From: Duganella sp. BJB480
Lineage (GTDB): Bacteria; Pseudomonadota; Gammaproteobacteria; Burkholderiales; Burkholderiaceae_D
DNA length: 64,000 nucleotides
Assembly (NCBI GenBank): GCA_003416985.1
Contig: QVIN01000008.1
Location: 186,001 to 250,000, forward strand
Direction: 5' to 3'
Shown: positions 8,569 through 17,995 of the stretch, one piece after another
Layout of the letters: the number at the start of each line of letters is the position of its first letter
Numbering within the stretch: the stretch's first letter is position 1
Program-made: the position numbers and the translations under genes
Notes under the pieces: model-generated
Told to the model about the DNA's origin: nothing
The model's input: the letters and a program-made list of their open reading frames with translations, nothing else
The model's database searches: none

Positions 8569-9897
8569 TCAGACGCCGCCGGACGGCTCCTTGACGAACA
8601 AGGAAGTCACCATGCCGATGCCGCACACCGCGATGACGTAATAGGCCGGCGCCAGCGGATTATTCTTCAGCATCAGCGCCACCACCACCGGCGTCAGGCC
8701 GCCGAAGATGGCGTACGCCAAGTTGTACGAGAACGACAGCCCCGAGAAGCGCACCTGCGCCGGGAAGGCCTTGACCAGCACGCAAGGCACGGCGCCGACC
8801 ACGCCGACGTTGAAGCCGACCAGCGCATACAGCGGCAGCAGCAGGTCCGGGCGCGCGTGCAGCGTGGTGTAGAACACATAGGTGCTGATCGCCAGCAGCA
8901 GCGAGCCGCCGAACAACGTGACGCGCGAGCCGATGCGGTCGGCCAGCACGCCGGCCACGATGCAGCCGATCGCCAGGCACAGCGTCGCCAGGGTGTTGGC
9001 CACCAGCGAGGTGTGCGGATCGAAGCCGTAGATTTTCTGCAGCAGCGTCGGCGTCATCAGGATGACCACGACGATGCCGGCCGACAGCATCCACGTCAAC
9101 AGCATCGACACCACGACCGCGCCGCGATGGCTGCGCAGCACGGACTTGAGCGGCATCTCGGCGGCCAGCGCCTTGCGCTGCTGAAGCTCGGCGAACACCG
9201 GCGTCTCATGCAGCCAGCGGCGCAGGTACATCGCGCCCAGGCCGAAGATGCCGCCCAACAGGAATGGCAGGCGCCAGGCGCCGTCGGCCACCTGCTCCGG
9301 TGTGAAGGCGGTGTTGATGCCGGTCGCGACCACCGAGCCGAGCAGGATGCCGAAGGTCAGGCCGGCCGTCAGCGTGCCGCAGGCATAGCCGATGTAGCGC
9401 GCCGGCACGTGCTCGGACACGAACACCCACGCGCCCGGCACCTCGCCGCCCACCGCCGCGCCCTGCATCACGCGCAGCAACAGCAGCAGCAAGGGCGCGG
9501 CCAGGCCGATGCTGGCGTAGGTCGGCAGCGCGCCCATCAGCAGGGTCGGCACCGCCATCAGCAGGATGGACATGGTGAACATGCGCTTGCGGCCCAGCAG
9601 GTCGCCGAAGTGGGCCATGATGATGCCGCCCAGCGGACGCACCACATAGCCGGCGGCGAAGATGCCGAAGGTTTGCAGCATGCTCAGCCAGCCCGGCATC
9701 GAGGGCGGGAAGAACAGCTTGCCGATCACGGCGGTGAAGAACACGAAAATAACGAAGTCATAGAACTCCAGCGCGCCGCCCAGCGCGGCCAGCGACAGGG
9801 TCTTGTAGTCCTGCCGGGTGAGCGGGCGGGCCGGTGAGGCGCGGTGATCCATGCCGGGGCTGGGGGCGATGACTGCTGCGTGATCGTTTATCTGCAT
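8569..9897 (-). CDS. MFS transporter, metabolite:H+ symporter (ProP-like) type
   Basis: The start MQINDHAAV at 9895-9897 gives 442 residues with about 12 hydrophobic segments. It has the layout of the metabolite:H+ symporter family: ALEFYDFVIFVFF in helix 1, RPLGGIIMAHFGDLLGRKRMF as the loop 2-3 signature, and VMQGAAVGGEVPGAWVFVSEH in helix 4-5. Relatives import organic acids, osmolytes or dicarboxylates with protons across the inner membrane; the substrate here cannot be read. The open frame extends further upstream to 10479 only because that DNA is antisense to the DUF885 gene. It stands divergent from that gene. Confidence 0.88.
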   Translation of the reverse strand: MQINDHAAVIAPSPGMDHRASPARPLTRQDYKTLSLAALGGALEFYDFVIFVFFTAVIGKLFFPPSMPGWLSMLQTFGIFAAGYVVRPLGGIIMAHFGDLLGRKRMFTMSILLMAVPTLLMGALPTYASIGLAAPLLLLLLRVMQGAAVGGEVPGAWVFVSEHVPARYIGYACGTLTAGLTFGILLGSVVATGINTAFTPEQVADGAWRLPFLLGGIFGLGAMYLRRWLHETPVFAELQQRKALAAEMPLKSVLRSHRGAVVVSMLLTWMLSAGIVVVILMTPTLLQKIYGFDPHTSLVANTLATLCLAIGCIVAGVLADRIGSRVTLFGGSLLLAISTYVFYTTLHARPDLLLPLYALVGFNVGVVGAVPCVLVKAFPAQVRFSGLSFSYNLAYAIFGGLTPVVVALMLKNNPLAPAYYVIAVCGIGMVTSLFVKEPSGGV

Positions 9898-10040
9898 GTG
9901 TGGTCTCGCTTTTGTTGGCGTTTTTATGGGCTGCCGGTTCACGGCATCCATAGAATACGCAATTTTTCCGGCGCTGAGTAAACCGCATCGACAAGTGCTA
10001 GACTGCGGGGCGAAATTCCAACTCAACCTTGAGGACACCC

Positions 10041-11861
10041 ATGCCATCTGCCCGCCCGCTCGCCGCGCTGACCACCACCACCCTGATCGCCGCATTGTTG
10101 ATGGGAGCGCCGCCGGTGCTGGCGGCCGCCAAGCCGGCGTCCACGCAGCAGGCCGGCCAGGCGCAGAAGCAGCTGGCCAGGCTGGCGGCGGCCTTCCACA
10201 CGGCGCGCTGCAAATACGACCCGCTGCTGTTCGCCACCGCCAACGGCGACGGCCGCTACGACGACCAGCTCGGCATGAGCATCTCGCCCAAGGTGCGCGC
10301 GGCGCAGTTCGCGCTGTACCGCCAGATGCAGAAGCAGCTGATGACGGTGCACCGCGACCAGCTCGGCCAGCAGGACCAGCTGACCTACGACCTGCTGTCC
10401 TATGAACTGAACAACGCGCTGCAGCTGGAGTCCTTCCCTGAACACCTGCTGCCGCTGAACCAGTTCGACAACGTGCCAAGCACGCTGGCCAACTACGCCG
10501 ACGGCACCGGCTCGCAGCCGCTGGGCACGGTCAAGCAATACCAGGCCTACCTGAGCCGCCTGAACCAGCTGCCGGCATGGATAGACCAGGCCATCGCCAA
10601 CATGAAGCAAGGCATGCGCAGCGGCGTGGTGCAGCCGAAGGCGATCACCGTGGCGATGCTGCCGCAGTTCCAGAACCTGCGCGCCGAGACGCCGGAAACC
10701 AGCATCTACTACTCGCCGGTGACGCGCTTCCCGGCCGGCTTCTCCGAGGCCGACCAGCGGAAGTTGACGGCCGCCTACCTGCACGCCGTGGAGGGCGGGA
10801 TCGCGCCGGCGCTGAACCGCCTGGTCAGCTTCCTGCAGAACGAATACCTGCCGGCCAGCCGCGCCAGCAGCGGCTGGAGCGCGCTGCCGAACGGCGCCGC
10901 CTGGTACGCCGCGCGCATCAAGGACAGCACCAACCTGCCGCTGACGCCGGACGCGGTGCACGCGCTGGGCCTGAAGGAAGTGGCGCGCATCCAGCAGCAG
11001 CTGGCCGCGCTCGGTCCCAAGCTGGGTTACGACGGTCCCGAAAAACAATTGCCGCAATGGGTGGCGGCGCAGGACAAGTTCAAGATCTTCACCACCGACG
11101 AGCAGGTGCTGGACGCCTACCGCGCCATCTACGCCACGGTGCAAACCAAGCTGCCGACCTACTTCAGCCTGGTCCCGAAAGCCAAGCTGGAGCTGCATCT
11201 GGAGCCCGAGCTGACGCGCGCCACCGCGTCCGACCACTACACGCCGTCGGCGGCGGACGGCTCGCATCCGGGCGTGTTCTGGCCGGTGGTGAACGATCCG
11301 AAGAAATACAGCCGGGTCGACATGGTCAGCCTGTTCCTGCACGAAGGGGTGCCCGGCCACCACCTGCACGCGGCGCTGCTGAAGGAACTGGACTTGCCGG
11401 ACTTCCGCAAATTCAGCACCGAGAATCCGAACAGCGCGGCCTACACCGAAGGCTGGGCGCTGTACTCGGAGACGCTGGGCCGCGAGATGGGGCTGTATGA
11501 AGACCCGGTGGCCTACTACGGCCACCTGAACGCGGAGATGCTGCGCGCGGCGCGGCTGGTGGTCGACACCGGCCTGCACGCGAAGGGCTGGAGCCGCGAG
11601 CAAGCGATCGCCTACCTGGCCGACACGCTGGGCTGGAGCGAAGCGCGCGCCAGGAACCAGATCGAGCGCTACATGGTATGGCCGGCGCAGGCGCTGAGCT
11701 ACAAGATCGGTTCGTTGAAGATCCTGGAACTGCGGGCGCGGGCGCAGGCGACGCTGGGCGACAAGTTCAGCTACCAGAAATTCCACGAAGTGGTCATCGG
11801 CGACGGCACACTGCCGCTGCCCATCCTGGAAGCCCGCGTCGACCGCTGGATCGCCAAATAA
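10041..11861 (+). CDS. Exported DUF885 family protein (putative zinc peptidase), 606 aa
   Basis: The ATG at 10041 has GAGG 7 bases upstream. A signal peptide covers about residues 1-32 (ALTTTTLIAALLMG to VLAAA). The mature protein is a single long DUF885 domain. A HEGVPGHH motif at about residues 434-441 and a downstream EGWALYSE helix resemble a gluzincin-type metal site, His-Glu-x4-His with a distal Glu. DUF885 proteins are therefore thought to be metallopeptidases, but their substrates are not established. It is followed by hairpin repeat locus A and stands as a single gene. The family is firm, the activity inferred. Confidence 0.88.
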   Translation: MPSARPLAALTTTTLIAALLMGAPPVLAAAKPASTQQAGQAQKQLARLAAAFHTARCKYDPLLFATANGDGRYDDQLGMSISPKVRAAQFALYRQMQKQLMTVHRDQLGQQDQLTYDLLSYELNNALQLESFPEHLLPLNQFDNVPSTLANYADGTGSQPLGTVKQYQAYLSRLNQLPAWIDQAIANMKQGMRSGVVQPKAITVAMLPQFQNLRAETPETSIYYSPVTRFPAGFSEADQRKLTAAYLHAVEGGIAPALNRLVSFLQNEYLPASRASSGWSALPNGAAWYAARIKDSTNLPLTPDAVHALGLKEVARIQQQLAALGPKLGYDGPEKQLPQWVAAQDKFKIFTTDEQVLDAYRAIYATVQTKLPTYFSLVPKAKLELHLEPELTRATASDHYTPSAADGSHPGVFWPVVNDPKKYSRVDMVSLFLHEGVPGHHLHAALLKELDLPDFRKFSTENPNSAAYTEGWALYSETLGREMGLYEDPVAYYGHLNAEMLRAARLVVDTGLHAKGWSREQAIAYLADTLGWSEARARNQIERYMVWPAQALSYKIGSLKILELRARAQATLGDKFSYQKFHEVVIGDGTLPLPILEARVDRWIAK

Positions 11862-11865
11862 AATT

Positions 11866-11985
11866 GAGGGCAAGTCCGACATTCGGACACTAAAATTGGG
11901 GTCAAGTCTGACATTCGGACACGGCCTCAGCCGTAGCGGGGCCGCTACGGCTGAGGCCGTGTCCGAATGTCAGACTTGACCCCAA
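11866..11985. repeat. Hairpin repeat family, locus A: 90-bp near-perfect palindrome plus a degenerate copy
   Basis: A 25-base unit (starts GGGGTCAAGTC, ends ATTCGGACAC) lies at 11898-11922 and in reverse at 11959-11983. With flanks the two form an uninterrupted 44-bp inverted repeat, 11896-11939 against 11942-11985, around a 2-base centre. The inner stem is GGCCTCAGCCGTAGCGG. A third copy directly upstream at 11866-11890 matches 22 of 25 bases and has no partner arm. The element sits between the DUF885 stop and the DUF2339 start. Related elements are at 17996-18168 and 52690-52777. It resembles REP/BIME elements in size and placement; no transposase is present here. Confidence 0.9.
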
Positions 11986-12054
11986 GTTGCTGTTTCGATT
12001 GAGGCAATGTTGCGGATGTGATATTTTGCAATATTGTTATCATCGGGGCGCGCA

Positions 12055-15000
12055 ATGGGATTCCTTTCGTTCATCTTCAGCATTTTTACGCTGAGTATCG
12101 CCTGGCGCGCGCGCACCGAGGCGCGCCAGGCGCGCAAGATCGCCACGGAATTACAACGCGAAGTCGATGCGCTGCGCGAGGCGCAAACCACGATGCAGCG
12201 CGTCGCCGCACCGCCGGCGGCGCAGCCTGCGCGCCCTCCCGCGCCTGCGTCCACCGATGTGCCGACGCCGACCACCATCCTGGCCCCGCCACCGCCTCCG
12301 CTGCCGCCACAGGTACTCGTCGCCGCCAAGGCTCCGGCGCCGGTCGCCGCGCCGAAGCCGGAAGCGGCCCCCACGCCCGCCGAGCCACTCGCCGTTCCGC
12401 CCGAGCCAGTCCAACCGCCGCCGCCTGCCCCAGCGCCTCAACCTGCGCCGGCGCCCCGGCACGAGCCGACGCCACCGCCGCGCTGGCTGCTGGCCGCCAA
12501 GGCCTGGCTGTTCGGCGGCAACCTGGTCGCCAAGCTGGGCCTGCTGATCCTGTTCATCGGCGTCAGCTTCCTGCTCAAGTACGCGGCCGCGCGCGTGACC
12601 GTGCCGATCGAGTTCCGCCTGGCCGGCATCGTGCTGGCCGACATCGCACTGCTGGCCTGGGGCTGGCGCATCCGCCTGAGCCGTCCCGCCATCGCCCTGC
12701 CGGTGCAGGGCGCCGCGCTGGCCGTGCTGATGCTGGTGACCTTCGGCGCCTTCCGCCTGTACCAGCTGATCCCCGGCTCGCTGGCCTTCGCGCTGCTGTT
12801 CGTGCTGACCGTGTTCACCTGCCTGCTGGCCGTGCTGCAGGATGCCATGTGGCTGGCCATCTTCGGCATCGTCGGCGGCTTCGCCGCGCCCATCCTCGCC
12901 TCCACCGGCGGCGGCAGCCACATCGGACTGTTCTCGTACTACGCGCTGCTCAACGCCGGCGTGTTCGCGCTGGCCCTGCTGCGCTCGTGGCGCCCGCTGA
13001 ACCTGCTGGGCTTCGCCTTCACCTTCGCCATCGGCACCGCCTGGGGCGTGCTGCGCTACGCACCGGAGAACTATCTGTCGGTGCAGCTGTTCCTGCTGCT
13101 GTTCTTCGCCTTCTACGTGTCGATCCCGCTGGCCTACGCGCGCCGGCAATCGGTCAAGCTGAAGAACTACGTCGACGGCACGCTGGTGTTCGGCACGCCG
13201 ATGCTGGGCTTTGGTCTGCAATTCAGCCTGGTGCACGGCTACCCGTTCGGCGTGGCCTACTCGGCGCTGGCTCTGGGACTGTTCTACATCGGCCTGGCCA
13301 CCGTGCTGCGCCGGCGCGACCAGGTCGCCCTGCTGGCCGACGCCTTCCTCGCGCTGGGCATCGTGTTCGGCACGCTGGCGATGCCGTTCGCGCTCGACGG
13401 CCGCTGGACCTCCGCCGCCTGGGCGCTGGAGGGCGCGGGCATCGTCTGGATCGGGCTGCGCCAGAAACAGAAGCTGGCCTGGATGTTCGGCCTGCTGGTG
13501 CAGGCCGGCGCGTGGCTGTCGTTCTTCGGCACCGTCAGCGGCCTGTCGCCGGAGCGGGCGATGGAATCGAACCTGTGGCTGGGCTTCATCCTGCTGTCGC
13601 TCACCGCCTTCCTGATGGCGACCCGCTTCCGCGCGCAGCAGGACGCGGAATCGAAACTGTTCACCGCGCTGGCCGCGCTGTTCCTCACGTTCGCGTCGGT
13701 CTGGCTGATCGCCGGCGCCTGGACCGAGATCTTCCTGCGCACCGACGGCGCCAGCCAGGCCAACCTGCTGGTGCTCAGCGCGCTGGTGGCGGCGGCGACG
13801 CTGTACTTCATCGCCCGCAAGATGGCGTGGCGGCTGGCCAGCGGCCTGGCCCTGATCGCCCAGGCCGTCGCCGGCGTCATGGTGGCCGTCCTGGCGCTGG
13901 GCCAGTGGAACTGGACCAACGCCACCCCCGACCTGTTCGACCGCCCGATACTGGGCGCGGCCATGATCTGCGCCGGCGCGCTGTTCAGCGCCTGGGCGTT
14001 GATGCGGCACGACGGCCGCGACCCCGGCACCAACAGCTACGGCCTGTCGCGCCTGGCGATGCTGTGGGCCGGCGGCTGGTGGTTCGCGCTGATCCTGCCC
14101 GACCTGGCCGGCTGGCTGTCGATCCGCTACCAGCTGCTGACCACCGGCGAATGGCGCAGTGACGACATCCTCGGCCCCGGCATCTACGGCATGCTGGTCG
14201 CCGCCGGCACGGTCGGCATCGTCGCGCTGGCGCGCCGCCTGCAATGGCGCAGCCTGCGCGCGCTGACCGCGCCGGCCTGGGTGGCGCTGGCCGCGGCCAG
14301 CGCGCTCATGCTGGGCAGCCTGTACCTCGGCAACCGCCTGCCCGCCGCATCCACCTGGCTGGCCTACGCCGCGCTGTGGCTGGCCGGCGAATGGCTGCTG
14401 CGCGTCTGGCCCGCCAGCGGCTGGACGCTGCGCACGCTGCCGCTGCAACTGCTGCACATCGTGCGCACCGGCGGCCCGTGGCTGATGATCTGGCCGGTCG
14501 CGGCGATATGGATCACGCGCTGGCTGCACGGCGCCGACAGCGCCGAAGCCCAGCTGCTGGCCGACTCGGGCTGGGAGGCCAGCGCCAGCTGGGCGCGCTT
14601 CATCCCGGCCTGGCTGATGATGGCCGCCGTCGGCTGGATGATGCAGCGCGGCCGCAGCGGCGGCTGGCCGGTCGCGCCGCTGGCCGCGTGGTACCGGCGC
14701 CGCCTGATCCCGCTGGCCTGCGGCTGGGCGCTGCTGCTGGTGGCGGTCTGGAACCTGACGCAGAATGGCGCCATGGCGCCGCTGCCCTACGTCCCGCTGC
14801 TCAACCCGCTGGACCTGACCACCTGCTTCGCCATGTTGATGGCCTACGGCTGCTACCGCCTGCTGCGCGACATGGACGCAGGCGGCGCGCTGCGCAAGAA
14901 CCTGCTCACCGCATGGCCACCGAACTGGGTGGCGCCGCTGCCGCTGCTGGCCGCGCTGGGCGGCTATGGCTGGCTCAACCTGGCGCTGCTGCGCACCGTC

Positions 15001-15306
15001 TCCAACTACATGCACGTGCCGTATGAATTCGACGCCATGTTCGCCTCGCAGTTCGTGCAAGCCATGCTGTCGCTGGTGTGGAGCGTGACGGCGCTGCTGA
15101 TGATGCGCTACGCCGCCAGGCGCGTGCTGCGCGCCGTGTGGATAGGCGGCGCGGTGCTGCTGGCGATGGTGGTGGCCAAGCTGTTCCTGGTCGACCTGTC
15201 GAACGTGGGCGGCGTCGAACGTATCGTATCCTTCGTCGGCGTGGGCGCGCTGATGGTCGGCATCGGCTACCTGGCGCCCTACCCTTCAGAAACGGAAAGC
15301 ACATGA
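12055..15306 (+). CDS. DUF2339 large polytopic membrane protein, 1083 aa
   Basis: The ATG at 12055 opens with a hydrophobic helix (GFLSFIFSIFTLSIAW). A short coiled coil (ATELQREVDALREAQ) and a roughly 80-residue Pro/Ala-rich linker follow. From about residue 145 to the end there is an almost unbroken series of 20 or more membrane helices, beginning with KAWLFGGNLVAKLGLLILFI, a block typical of DUF2339. No catalytic motif is evident. The stop overlaps the start of the DUF3999 gene (ATGA), so the two are translationally coupled. The pairing of these two families recurs in other bacteria, but neither function is known to me. The last helices (VVVAKLFLVDLSNVGGVERI) are well conserved in the family. 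Confidence 0.85.
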   Translation: MGFLSFIFSIFTLSIAWRARTEARQARKIATELQREVDALREAQTTMQRVAAPPAAQPARPPAPASTDVPTPTTILAPPPPPLPPQVLVAAKAPAPVAAPKPEAAPTPAEPLAVPPEPVQPPPPAPAPQPAPAPRHEPTPPPRWLLAAKAWLFGGNLVAKLGLLILFIGVSFLLKYAAARVTVPIEFRLAGIVLADIALLAWGWRIRLSRPAIALPVQGAALAVLMLVTFGAFRLYQLIPGSLAFALLFVLTVFTCLLAVLQDAMWLAIFGIVGGFAAPILASTGGGSHIGLFSYYALLNAGVFALALLRSWRPLNLLGFAFTFAIGTAWGVLRYAPENYLSVQLFLLLFFAFYVSIPLAYARRQSVKLKNYVDGTLVFGTPMLGFGLQFSLVHGYPFGVAYSALALGLFYIGLATVLRRRDQVALLADAFLALGIVFGTLAMPFALDGRWTSAAWALEGAGIVWIGLRQKQKLAWMFGLLVQAGAWLSFFGTVSGLSPERAMESNLWLGFILLSLTAFLMATRFRAQQDAESKLFTALAALFLTFASVWLIAGAWTEIFLRTDGASQANLLVLSALVAAATLYFIARKMAWRLASGLALIAQAVAGVMVAVLALGQWNWTNATPDLFDRPILGAAMICAGALFSAWALMRHDGRDPGTNSYGLSRLAMLWAGGWWFALILPDLAGWLSIRYQLLTTGEWRSDDILGPGIYGMLVAAGTVGIVALARRLQWRSLRALTAPAWVALAAASALMLGSLYLGNRLPAASTWLAYAALWLAGEWLLRVWPASGWTLRTLPLQLLHIVRTGGPWLMIWPVAAIWITRWLHGADSAEAQLLADSGWEASASWARFIPAWLMMAAVGWMMQRGRSGGWPVAPLAAWYRRRLIPLACGWALLLVAVWNLTQNGAMAPLPYVPLLNPLDLTTCFAMLMAYGCYRLLRDMDAGGALRKNLLTAWPPNWVAPLPLLAALGGYGWLNLALLRTVSNYMHVPYEFDAMFASQFVQAMLSLVWSVTALLMMRYAARRVLRAVWIGGAVLLAMVVAKLFLVDLSNVGGVERIVSFVGVGALMVGIGYLAPYPSETEST

Positions 15307-16703
15307 AACAACTCCTGATCGCGGCGGCTGCCGCGTCGGCCATCGCCACGGCGGCGGCCAGCGACGCGCCGCAAGACTACACCCACCTGATTCCGCTGAC
15401 CACCAGCGCCAAACAGGGCGTGCTGCAGCTGCGCCTGCCCAAGGACGTCTACCTGCACGCGCGCTCGCCGCTGCTGGACGACGTGCGCGTGTTCGACGCC
15501 GGCGGCGCCCCGCAGCCGTTCGCGCTGCGCACGCCGGCGCCGTCGACCCGCACCAGCCGACACGACCTGCCGCTGGCGGTCTTCCCGCTGATGGGCACGG
15601 CCACCTCGGCCTCGCAGCTGGACCTGGACGTCAGCACCGCCGCCGACGGCCGCCTGCTGTCGGTCAAGGTGCGTCCCGACGGCAGCGGCGACAAGTCCGT
15701 GCAACCGCCGCGCCTGACGGGGCTGGTGCTCGACCTGGGCCAGGATGGCGCGAGCAAGCCGGTCGGCGCGCTGCGCTTCACGCTGCCGTCCGGCCAGCGC
15801 GAATACAGCGCGCAGGTCTGGCTGGAGACCAGCGCCGACATGAAGCATTGGGACACCGTCGGCGCCGCCGAACTGAACTGGCTGGTCAACCAGGACGCGC
15901 AAACGCTGGCCAACGACCGGCTGGAATTCGACGCCCGCAACTTCCGCTACGCGCGCCTGAGCTGGCGCAGCGGCACGCCGATCCAGTTCGCCGCCATCAC
16001 GGCCGAGCAGCTGGTGCGGACGGACGTCCCGCCGCCCGGCGAACAGTTGCTGGTGCAGGCGGCGGCGGGCCGGCAGGCGCAGGACCTGGTCTACGCCGTG
16101 CCGCCGGCCATCGCGCCGGACCAGGCCGGGCTGCAATTCAGCGAACCGAACATCGTGTTGTCCGGCACGCTGGGCAGCTATCGCGAACTGCCGGCAAGGC
16201 AGGCCACGCAAGGCCCCGCCTGGCGCTTCGATCCGCTGGTCAGCTCAACGTTCTACCGCATCACGCAGGGCGGCCAGATGCGCAGCTCGGGCGACATCGA
16301 CGTGCCGCCCGTGCATGCGACGCAATGGGTGCTGCGGACCATGGCGCCAACCACGGCAAGGCCCGCCTTGAGACTGGACTGGCAGCCGGCCACGCTGGTG
16401 TTCCTCGCCAGCGGCAACGGTCCCTACACGCTGGCGGTCGGCCGCGAGCACGCGCTGCCGGCCGTGCGCGAACTGAACCAGGTCGCGCCCGGCTTCTCCG
16501 ACGCCGAACTGCAGAAGCTGGAACAGGTCGGCGCCGGCCCGGCGACGCAGCAGCAAGGCAGTGGCGCCAGCGAAGCGAGCGCCGCCGTGGAAGCGGCCAA
16601 CGCCGCCCGGCAACGCCTGATCGTGCTGTGGGGCGTGCTGCTGCTGGGCGTGGCCGTGCTGGCGTTTATGGTTTGGCGCCTGCTGCGCCCATCACGTTCA
16701 TGA
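15303..16703 (+). CDS. DUF3999 family exported protein with C-terminal anchor, 466 aa
   Basis: A signal peptide spans residues 1-19 (MKQLLIAAAAASAIATAAA). The body is beta-rich and carries the DUF3999 features: an early YTHLIPLTTSAKQGVLQLRL segment, paired beta domains, and the late DWQPATLVFLASGNGPYTLA strand. A single membrane helix near 440-460 (LWGVLLLGVAVLAFMVW) anchors it to the inner membrane with the bulk in the periplasm. The start overlaps the DUF2339 stop by 4 bases, which suggests the two proteins form a complex. Its last 38 bases overlap the 3' end of the M20 gene on the opposite strand. Function is unknown. Confidence 0.85.
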   Translation: MKQLLIAAAAASAIATAAASDAPQDYTHLIPLTTSAKQGVLQLRLPKDVYLHARSPLLDDVRVFDAGGAPQPFALRTPAPSTRTSRHDLPLAVFPLMGTATSASQLDLDVSTAADGRLLSVKVRPDGSGDKSVQPPRLTGLVLDLGQDGASKPVGALRFTLPSGQREYSAQVWLETSADMKHWDTVGAAELNWLVNQDAQTLANDRLEFDARNFRYARLSWRSGTPIQFAAITAEQLVRTDVPPPGEQLLVQAAAGRQAQDLVYAVPPAIAPDQAGLQFSEPNIVLSGTLGSYRELPARQATQGPAWRFDPLVSSTFYRITQGGQMRSSGDIDVPPVHATQWVLRTMAPTTARPALRLDWQPATLVFLASGNGPYTLAVGREHALPAVRELNQVAPGFSDAELQKLEQVGAGPATQQQGSGASEASAAVEAANAARQRLIVLWGVLLLGVAVLAFMVWRLLRPSRS

Positions 16704-17970
16704 CGGCCAAGGTCATCGCCTCGGCGGCGGTCTTGATCGACGGCTCCGGCACCGGCGCGTAGTACGGCGAGTGGTTGAAGGCGATCGGCTTGCCGCCCGG
16801 CCTGGCCGCCTCGGCCACCGCTTTCGGATCGTACACGCCGGTGAAGAAGAACATGCCCGGCACGCCCTCGTTGACGTAGGCCGAGAAATCCTCGCTGGCC
16901 GTCATCGCCGGCATGCGCGCGACGTTGGCGTCGCCGAAGGCTTTTTTCAGCACGCCCTCGGTGCGCTTGACCAGCGCGTCGCTGTTGTCGATGGCGGCGC
17001 CGCCGGCGATCAGCGCGACATCGGGCGCCGGCGCGTCGGCCATCGCGGCCGAGGCGTTGGCGACGCGGCGCACGCCGGCCAGCAGTTTCGCCCGTACTTC
17101 CGGGCTATATGAGCGTATCGTGCCGCGCACGCGCACCGTGTCGGGAATGATGTTGCCGACCGTGCCGCCGTTGATCGCGCCGATGGTGACCACGCCGAAC
17201 TCCTTGGGATCCTTCTCGCGGCTGATGACGGTCTGCACATCGACCACGAAGCGGGCGGCGATCGCGATCGGGTCGAGCGCCTTGTCCGGCGCCGAGCCGT
17301 GGCCGCCTCGGCCCTTGAAGGTGATCTCGATGGCGTCCGAGTTCGACGACACCGGCCCGCTGTTGTAGCCGATGGTGCCGTAGGCCAGCGGCCAGCTGTG
17401 CAGCGCGAACGCGTAGTCCGGCTTGGGGAAGCGCTTGAACAGGCCGTCGTCCAGCATGGCCTTGGCGCCGCTGACGGTCTCCTCGGCCGGCTGGCCGATG
17501 AACATCAGCGTGCCCTTCCACTGCGACTTGAGCGCCACCAGCGCGCGCGCCGCGCCGAGCCAGGCGGTCATGTGGACATCGTGGCCGCAGCTGTGGGCCA
17601 CCATCGTATCCTTGCCGTCCAACAGCGCGTGGGCCTTGCTGGCGTAGGCGTAGCCGGACTTCTCCTCCATCGGCAGGCCGTCCAGCTCGGTACGCACCAG
17701 CACGGTCGGGCCGGCGCCGTTCTTGTAGATCGCCACCACGCCGGTCTTGCCGACCTTCTCCGTCACCTCGAAGCCGATCGCGCGCATCTCGGCGGCCAGC
17801 TTGGCGGCCGTGCGTTCTTCCTGGAAGGCGATCTCCGGATGCGCGTGCAGATCCTTGTAGATCGCGTCGAGCTTGGGATACATGCCGTTGATCTGGCTGG
17901 AGACGGCGGAGGCATCCTGCGCCTGGGCGGCGTGGACGAGCAACAATGCGGCAAGCGGGAGCAGCTTCAT
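16666..17970 (-). CDS. Exported M20 family amidohydrolase, 434 aa
   Basis: The ATG at 17968-17970 gives a signal peptide (MKLLPLAALLLVHAAQA) and has AAGGAA about 10 bases upstream. The mature enzyme is an M20D-type amidohydrolase: AHSCGHDVHMTAWLG and IGQPAEETVSGAKAM carry metal ligands, and GRGGHGSAPD starts the dimerisation domain. Relatives hydrolyse N-acyl amino acids, hippurate or similar amides, here in the periplasm. An in-frame ATG lies 42 bases upstream inside hairpin repeat copy B1 (reading MSDLTP); it is rejected because it would bury the signal peptide. The 3' end overlaps the convergent DUF3999 gene by 38 bases. Confidence 0.92.
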   Translation of the reverse strand: MKLLPLAALLLVHAAQAQDASAVSSQINGMYPKLDAIYKDLHAHPEIAFQEERTAAKLAAEMRAIGFEVTEKVGKTGVVAIYKNGAGPTVLVRTELDGLPMEEKSGYAYASKAHALLDGKDTMVAHSCGHDVHMTAWLGAARALVALKSQWKGTLMFIGQPAEETVSGAKAMLDDGLFKRFPKPDYAFALHSWPLAYGTIGYNSGPVSSNSDAIEITFKGRGGHGSAPDKALDPIAIAARFVVDVQTVISREKDPKEFGVVTIGAINGGTVGNIIPDTVRVRGTIRSYSPEVRAKLLAGVRRVANASAAMADAPAPDVALIAGGAAIDNSDALVKRTEGVLKKAFGDANVARMPAMTASEDFSAYVNEGVPGMFFFTGVYDPKAVAEAARPGGKPIAFNHSPYYAPVPEPSIKTAAEAMTLAVMNVMGAAGAKP

Positions 17971-17995
17971 CGGCGGTTTCCTTGGTGGTTGGACT

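Noticed and set aside
12151..15060. 969-codon open frame antisense to the DUF2339 gene
   Set aside because: Its translation is Gln/Arg/Ala/His-rich with no fold signals, typical of GC-rich antisense. The opposite strand encodes a conserved membrane protein coupled to DUF3999.
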